A DNA stretch of 64,000 nt from Eublepharis macularius. Lineage: Eukaryota > Chordata > Lepidosauria > Squamata > Eublepharidae. A model generated the notes under the pieces. It worked only from the letters and a program-made list of their open reading frames with translations, made no database searches and was not told the origin of the DNA. The position numbers and the translations under genes were made by a program. The stretch covers positions 31,193,368-31,257,367 of the forward strand of contig NC_072791.1 in the NCBI RefSeq assembly GCF_028583425.1, read 5' to 3'. Position 1 is the stretch's first letter. The number at the start of each line of letters is the position of its first letter. Shown piece after piece: positions 58,060-64,000 of this stretch.

Positions 58060-58470
58060 ACCCTGCTTTACTTTCTTTTAGGTGCCACGCTAAAACATAT
58101 CTTTTTATCCAGGCTTTTAATTAGGGGTTGTATCTTACCAGCTTTCTGATGAACTGCTTTGGTTTTTGGATAGTTTTAATGGCTTGTATTTTAATAGTTG
58201 TGATTTTTCTAATTGTAAGCTGCCTTGAACAGGAGTCTGAAGAGGTGGCATAGAAATACTCTAAATAAATAAATAGGATCCCATCTAGTATTCTGCGTAT
58301 GGCTTTCTTTTAACTCACAAAGGTTGTCACTGAACTTTCTTTCTCCCTGCCCCCATATTATGGAAATGTCCTGCTGATGTCAGACAGATTCTGACTCTCT
58401 TGGCCTTTAAAAAAAAGCCTTTAGAAAAGCATTTAAGATATGACTATTCCAGAGGGCCTTCTGCTGATTG
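58060..58470 (+). repeat. L2-like LINE 3'-end fragments
   Basis: 58070-58275 ends CTAAATAAATAAATAGG after a typical TTGTAAGCTGCCTTGAACAG region. 58320-58470 is a second piece (GAAATGTCCTGCTGATGTCA, CTTGGCCTTTAAAAAAAAGC). Confidence 0.5.
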
Positions 58471-58492
58471 TTATTGTTTCTAGACTCTGGGA

Positions 58493-58842
58493 CAGAGATG
58501 GGCACGAAACTAACCATGAGATTCATGGTTTGTCGCGTTTCACGAACCATGAACTTTCACAAATTGGTTTGTTTGGTTCGTGAAAACATCACATCCAGAT
58601 CAGCAAATCATCACTTCTGGGCCAGCAGAAGACCACTTCCAGGTCAGCAGAAGGTCTGCAGGAAGTCCATACCCTGTTGCCTAAGAAACTGATTGATTGG
58701 CAGTAGGCTGTCTGCAGTGACGAACCAAAAAATGAACCAAACAAATCAGCCTAAAGTTCTGACAAACCACCGGATCACGAACCACAAACCAGCCTGGTTT
58801 GTCACAAACTTTGGTTCGTATTTTGGTTCGTGCCCATCTCTA
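58493..58842. mobile_element. non-autonomous hAT-type element (AGAGATGGGCA ends), 350 bp
   Basis: The ends are CAGAGATGGGCACGAA and TTCGTGCCCATCTCTA, with 8-bp duplications CTCTGGGA (58485-58492) and CTCTGGCA (58843-58850), 7/8. It is full of GGTTCGT/ACGAACC motifs, as in its relative at 3998-4757. Confidence 0.88.
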
Positions 58843-58850
58843 CTCTGGCA

Positions 58851-59157
58851 TGTTGTTAGCTGTTACATAAATCGCAGAAGTTGTGAGGGGATAAATGTTT
58901 CCCATTGTTTTTTATTAAAGCCAAACTTTAGTCCATTAGATAATAGGGCTGTGCTGTAATGGCTCAGAGACATCCTTTGGTAAAGGGACAGGGACTGTAG
59001 ACTATACTACTGAGTATTGTCTGTTGATGTAGCTATGTTCCTACTGCATAGTTTCTGCATCATTTAATATGGCTTGTCAAATTATTTATATTTTATTTCC
59101 AAATTAAGCTTGTTTGCTGTATCCAAATAATGCTTGTTTTCCTATTTTATTGTTTTT
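58851..59157. other. unassigned intron sequence, probably LINE-derived to the right
   Basis: The part next to 59157 is rejoined to 61105-61178 when the L1 is removed, giving a LINE 3' end. Confidence 0.4.
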
Positions 59158-61104
59158 AAGTGTCCTAGCTATTTTTTATAAATTTTTTTATTGGATTAGA
59201 CACATATAAAATTTATTACAATCACATTCCCTTAAATTTTCCAATTCTAACCCCCTCCCTTCCCCCCCCTTTTGTTGACTTCCAACAGTTTTCCAACCCC
59301 TTGTCTATTCTCCCTCTACTCATTTCAAACTTATTGTACTTATTATAGTATACTTTCAAACTCTTCTAAGCTTTTCTATAGTAACATAGTGCTATCTCTA
59401 ATTTCCTTCCCAAATGGGTAAAAGTATGACAGTCTTAACTTATCTTTTTCAATAATAGTAATAATCATCATTTTGGTATTCTGTACTCTATCTTACTCTT
59501 TCTAAGTACTTCAAAATAGGACAAACAATTTGTCCCTCTTTATGCATAACTTCACATACTTCTATAAACATTGCATACATTTATTATAAATCAATCAACT
59601 TGACTTGTACTCTATGTGTTACTCTTTACTTTCTTTTACATGTCTTGTCCTTTTTGATTAACTAATTTCTCCATTGTAAAACTACACAACAAACAATTCA
59701 TGTACACATTCAACAAAGGTCTATCAATTAGACCTATATTATGTATGCTAATGTATATTAATTCTCCATTGTACAGTTATCTGCTTACTTAAAAAAAATT
59801 AATTAAATTCTATCCTTATAATCCTTATAATAGTAACACTATTGATACCCAGCTATTCATACTAATCAAATAAAATAATTGCTTAGAATTTTTTCCACTT
59901 TACTCTCTCCCCCCGGTATAGTCACTCCCCTCTCCTTTTGTTATATTTCAGTAATTATCAAACTGCCACAGTCCTTCCACCTCCCATTTTTTCACCAGAT
60001 ATCGTTTCAGCCTCTCCCAGTCCGTGTTAAACTGTCCCGGGTCAAGGTCTCTCAATTTTCTTGTCATTTTATCCATCTCCGCCATGTACAGCAATTTGTA
60101 AATCCAGTCCTCAATAGTTGGCACTTCTTGTACTTTCCATTTCTGCGCATATAAGAGTCTAGCTGCTGCTGTCATGTAAAACAGCAATGTCCTGTGTTGT
60201 GCTGGAATATCTTCCATTCCCAAGTTCAGTAGCAGGAGTTCTGGGTTCTTATTAACTTGAAATTGTAAAATCTCACTCATTACTCTTATTATTGCCCCCC
60301 AGTACTGCCTAGCTACCTCACAAGTCCACCACATGTGATACAGAGATCCCTCATGCTTTTTACATTTCCAGCATTTATTAGATGTATTCGAGTTCCCTAG
60401 CGCAATTTTCTTTGGTGTCAAATACCAACGATAAATCATTTTGTAGAGATTCTCTTTAATACTGGTACATGTCGTAATCTTCAATGTATTTTTCCACAAA
60501 TATTCCCACGCCTCCATTGTTATTTCTTTATTAAAATTTATAGCCCACTTCACCATTTGCACTTTAACTACTTCATCTTCCGTATACCATTTTAACAGTA
60601 CTTTGTATATCTTAGAGATTTCCTTTTTTTCTTCTTGTAGAATTGCTTTCTCTAAATCTGAGTTCTCCATTCTTATCCCTCCCTTCGCACAGTCCGAATA
60701 GTAAAGATCTCTAACTTGTCTATATTGAAACCAGTCATAATTTGGAGACAACTCTTGTTGCGTCCTTATTCTTATTTTAGCAAGTTCTATTCGCGTTATC
60801 TCCTTGTACGTTAAGCACTGTTGTTCATTATCAACTGTTCTCGGATCTATTACTTCATATGGAACCACCCAGGAGGGGATTCCTTCTTGCAGGTAGTCTT
60901 TGTACTTCTTCCAAGTTAAGAAGAGGCTTCTCCGAATATAATGGTGCAAAAACATAGAATCTGCTTTTACTTTGTCATACCATAAGTATGCATGCCATCC
61001 AAATAATTTTTTATATCCCTCTAAGGCCAGCAGTTTGCGATTTTTCAGCTTCATCCAATCTTTCAACCATACCAAACAAATTGCATCAAAGTGTCCTAGC
61101 TATT
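59158..61104 (-). mobile_element. L1 3' portion with 16-bp target duplication
   Basis: A 5'-truncated L1 (59174-61088) on the minus strand. It has a 3' UTR of about 770 bases and the open ORF2 C-terminal region. It is flanked by perfect copies of AAGTGTCCTAGCTATT at 59158-59173 and 61089-61104. It landed in an older L2-like LINE 3' end, whose GAGTCTCAGTGAGAAAGGTG tail follows at about 61138. Confidence 0.92.
59948..61087 (-). CDS. L1 ORF2 protein, C-terminal part (5'-truncated)
   Basis: About 380 codons without a stop, entering from the truncated left end of the element (no true start codon). It is the region downstream of the reverse transcriptase domain: LKDWMKLKNRKLLALEGYKK, GGIRMENSDLEKAILQ, the aromatic-rich KMIYRWYLTPKKIAL, then a cysteine-rich zinc-knuckle-like motif CWKCKKHEGSLYHMWWTC, and the tail ending GLWQFDNY. 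ORF2p supplies endonuclease and reverse transcriptase for L1 copying; neither domain is present here. The intact frame and perfect target duplication point to a young insertion. Confidence 0.9.
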   Translation of the reverse strand, partial: DAICLVWLKDWMKLKNRKLLALEGYKKLFGWHAYLWYDKVKADSMFLHHYIRRSLFLTWKKYKDYLQEGIPSWVVPYEVIDPRTVDNEQQCLTYKEITRIELAKIRIRTQQELSPNYDWFQYRQVRDLYYSDCAKGGIRMENSDLEKAILQEEKKEISKIYKVLLKWYTEDEVVKVQMVKWAINFNKEITMEAWEYLWKNTLKITTCTSIKENLYKMIYRWYLTPKKIALGNSNTSNKCWKCKKHEGSLYHMWWTCEVARQYWGAIIRVMSEILQFQVNKNPELLLLNLGMEDIPAQHRTLLFYMTAAARLLYAQKWKVQEVPTIEDWIYKLLYMAEMDKMTRKLRDLDPGQFNTDWERLKRYLVKKWEVEGLWQFDNY

Positions 61105-61114
61105 GATTGTATTG

Positions 61115-61178
61115 ACTTATCTAGTGTAATCCACCTTGAGTCTCAGTGAGAAAGGTGGACTATAAATAAATAAATAGT
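61115..61178 (+). repeat. L2-like LINE 3' tail
   Basis: AATCCACCTTGAGTCTCAGT followed by an AT-rich tail (ATAAATAAATAAATAG). The complement of the starts of 15668 and 63752. Confidence 0.65.
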
Positions 61179-62261
61179 ATTACATCATGAATAATAGATG
61201 TTTTGTTTTTAATTTAAGCTGCTAGCAAAAAACTCACTATTAAAAATATTAAATATTATAGCTGAACAGCAACAAAGCCTCTGGGGCTAAAATGTTGTTC
61301 GATACCCCAGTGACAGATACTCCCAGGATTTCTGTTTCCTGCTAGGCCCCCCCAATGGGCTTAATTTTCCTCCCATGGCAGGAAAATGGGGAAGGTTTGT
61401 TCCTTACTCATCATGAGGGCTGAAATATCCTCTGCCTGCTTCCCATAATACTATAGTTATCAATCACTGATGGAGCAGGCAGAGAATCCTGCACTGCAAT
61501 TCTTTTACCAAATAAAGGATAACAAGAAATTCCAGGCAGGCTTCCAGGTATCCAAAAAGATTTCAAGCCAAGTTTGTAAATAAACTAAAGCATAAAAATA
61601 CAACTTTAACATTCAGAGAAATGAAGACTGAAGGAATTAAATGCATGTGTTTACTTGGAGATGAAAACCAGATAGGAATAGTGCATTACTGCCCCCAGCT
61701 GCGTTCTCTGGACCAACCTTGTTTTATGTGTTCCCCTTTGGCTGTGCCAGAAGACCTCATCCTTCCACTAAGGAGTGCTGGGGAGTTTTCGGAGATCCTC
61801 TTCAAGAAGAAAGGGATCATTAGCAGAGAATTAAAAATTCTACTCTGTTTTTTGGAGTTAGAAAATGATCTTTGTTGAGAAAATGCAACTGGCTGCAGTG
61901 GTAGATAACCTGAGTGGTGAGACATCCAGTTGGGTCTTACTAGTGCACTCATGGGAGGTAGATATTGGCCACAGAAGTAACATTTGTAGCTCTGAATCTT
62001 CTTCTGATCGGCCACTGCTAATACCTGGAGCAAAAATGTCCTGTCTCTTTAATAGAGGCTGCAGACTTAATGTGTGCAAACAGGCAATTGAAACTTTTCA
62101 CAGTAAGTAAGGAGGTAAGTAACATCAGCAGGTAAATGGTGTCTATTAAGAGGAAAGGACATTTTTTCCCTTCCAGGCAACCCTATCTGGATGGGCCAGC
62201 CATAGCTGCTTGGCTGCCGTGTGCCAATCATTTGGCCAGCAGTCTTTTATGGACGTGGAGC
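61179..62261. other. unassigned intron sequence
   Basis: No exon recognised. Overlapping frames on both strands at 61620-62080 show no conserved domain. Confidence 0.35.
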
Positions 62262-62372
62262 AGAGGTCACTGGGGATGTGGGAGGCGGAAGTAGTTGTGA
62301 ATTTCCTGCATTGTGCAGGAGGTTGGACAAGATGACCCTGGAGAATCCTGTACAACACTGATTCTATGTCTC
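62262..62372 (+). mobile_element. CR1 LINE 3' end, plus strand
   Basis: GTGAATTTCCTGCATTGTGC, AGGTTGGACAAGATGACCCT and a GATTCTATG end, the complement of 850-1202. Confidence 0.75.
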
Positions 62373-63751
62373 ACCTGTCTGCTGCATTCTGGGATTCATT
62401 GCTGCCACCTGCCCCTGTTGATCACAGCAACTCTTCTGCTCCATCCCCTCCCAACCCTGTCATACAGGCTGCATGGCATAAACACCAGCCATGATCAGAG
62501 GGATTGTGCATCCCAGGAAGGTATTCCCTCCACTTGCTGAAGTGCAGTTCTGTAGACAGTGGGGGACGCTCTTGTCCCCCTCCCACTGGAAGTCTGTGTC
62601 AAAGACAGTTGAGGTCAGTCGGGAGTCGAAGGTGTGAACCAACCCCTAGCAATCAAATTCTAACCAGAGAGATGGCTATGAAACAATCCATACATGTATT
62701 TTTTAAAAAACCAGGCATAGAGTTCAGAAATCAAGGCAGATGAATGGTGTTGCCACTTCTCTTGTTCCTTAAGTCTCCTCTGCCTTTGCAAGCTGCACTG
62801 ACAGACTACAGGATCACAGGCAGAATTGTCCCTATCGCTTCATGTCCATGATGAGGACAACATGTGTTGGCCAAACAACTGTCTGCAGTTATTCAGGAAA
62901 ACCCAAACTAGAACAAGGGAGCTGGTCACTGCAGTTGTAGGGCGTATTGTAGTCTCACTCAATAGTTGGCACAGGCCTGCCCCTGCTGGCTGGCTGCTTG
63001 GCGAGGGTCAAAAGAGACATCATGAACTGCAGTAACAAAAAAACAGCAAGTGGCCTCCAGAACTGTGCACATGGTATTCTGACAGTTCCCTTAGCCCCTC
63101 CTTGATGTTTTGGGATGGTGGGATGGAGAGACAGAGCGCACCCACTGAGCCAATACTCATCCATCCTTTTTAGGAAGTTGCATTCTAAGAGTGTCTGCAC
63201 TGCCTACTGAGACTCATCCTTGGGACTGTGATCATGCAAGACAATAGTGTTTGGCCAGCAGTTGCAAAAGTTAGAGTGGAGTGTCTAGTATTCACCTAGG
63301 ACTGTGGTTGTACCCCTGTGCACTAGCATAACACGGCACTGAGTATACAGTGACGTACTGCCGGTATGTCTGCCCTGTGCCTACTTACTGCTAGCAACTT
63401 TTAAAGTTCAGGTGGGGCAGGGCATGAAGAACCATTTGCAATAGAGATGGCTTGAGGCTGGGGATTCCCCCTTTCTTGCTTACCTATATTGGGTGCATTT
63501 TCCTTGCATCCCCAGTGAAGAGGATGTGTTTGCATCCTGCGGTGGAGTTCTCCTAACCAGAGTAGTGTTACAAATATGTTAAAGGGTTTTTTGTTTCTGT
63601 TTTTTTGGTCATCTTCCTTTTCTGCTTATGCAGAACGCTTACTTTTTGTTCAAAGTGTTTGACGTGAGGCAAAGGACACATAGCCCCATGCCTCACACTT
63701 TATTGGTACTGGCATCCTGGTTAAAGTTTATATAGCAGCGGTGTTCTTTTT
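62373..63751. other. unassigned intron sequence
   Basis: No exon or clear repeat seen. Confidence 0.4.
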
Positions 63752-64000
63752 AAAATTAATTTATTAATTTATGTCATTTATAGTCCGCCGTTCTCACTGA
63801 GACTCAAGGCGGGTTACGTAGTGTGAGATTAGTACAATCAGTATCGCTATTTCATTTGATGAGAGATAGGCATAGTACCATATGGTTTTCTATGTTTACT
63901 CTCAAACTGCAAAAACTTGGCATTGCATTGGACTTCCTACTCCTATGTGATGAATTACATATCTTAAGAACAATTAAACTAAGACTGATGGAACATGAAC
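63752..64000 (-). mobile_element. L2-like LINE 3' end, running off the window
   Basis: ATTTATGTCATTTATAGTCC, CTCACTGAGACTCAAGGC and GTGTGAGATTAGTACAATCA match 15668-15770. Confidence 0.55.

Larger units (their letters stand above)
32484..64000 (+). other. PRIMA1: PRIMA1 downstream intron (open to the right end of the window)
   Basis: The intron begins with GTAAGT. I looked for an exon encoding the transmembrane helix and basic tail of PRIMA1 and found none, so the intron is at least 31.5 kb. The contents are mainly transposable elements, inverted repeats and unassigned AT-rich sequence, listed separately. An acceptor-like site near 48275 followed by a short open frame was examined and rejected. 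Confidence 0.7.

Overview
This is a vertebrate nuclear genome window, most likely from a squamate reptile and possibly a gecko. The evidence is one spliced, long-intron vertebrate gene set in a dense mix of squamate-type repeats: CR1/L2-like and L1 LINEs, a DIRS element, Penelope-like fragments, several tRNA-derived SINE families, a 5S-rRNA-derived SINE, and many short hAT-type DNA transposons with 8-bp target duplications. There is no bacterial-style gene organisation. Almost all open reading frames over 60 codons are chance or transposon-derived. The species call is an inference from repeat types recalled from memory.

The host gene is PRIMA1 (proline-rich membrane anchor 1, which tethers acetylcholinesterase to neuronal membranes), on the + strand. 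A CpG-rich promoter and probable non-coding first exon lie at about 7.3-8.2 kb. The exon carrying the start codon and signal peptide ends at 8714. After a 23.6-kb intron, the exon carrying the cysteine/proline-rich attachment domain is at 32333-32483. The transmembrane and cytoplasmic exons were not found and should lie beyond 64 kb, so 32484-64000 is intron.

Layout: 1-7.3 kb is upstream flank with a LINE broken by a CR1, an L1 tail with a perfect 15-bp target duplication, SINEs, a hAT element nested in another hAT element, and a SINE split by a hAT element. The first large intron holds L2-like LINE remnants, an ORF1-only L1 (20.5-21.9 kb), two small Penelope-like elements carrying a hammerhead-like core (22.6 and 23.3 kb), a decayed DIRS element with an L1 inside it (25.2-29.1 kb), and three hAT elements, one forming a long hairpin about 220 bp before the proline-rich exon. 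The downstream intron holds a LINE broken by nested DNA elements and a SINE (41.6-43.9 kb), an inverted duplication one arm of which carries a 213-bp spacerless CG-rich palindrome (43.9-45.6 kb), a fold-back repeat (46.1-46.7 kb), a 1.4-kb hAT-type element containing an inverted copy of its own left end plus host flank and many AAAATGGC motifs (54.1-55.7 kb), and a relatively young L1 with an open 3' ORF2 (59.2-61.1 kb).

The most interesting items are the CG palindrome with a paralogous empty site, the ORF1-only L1, the palindromic hammerhead-bearing Penelope-like element, the self-inverted hAT element, and the hairpin next to the PRIMA1 splice acceptor.
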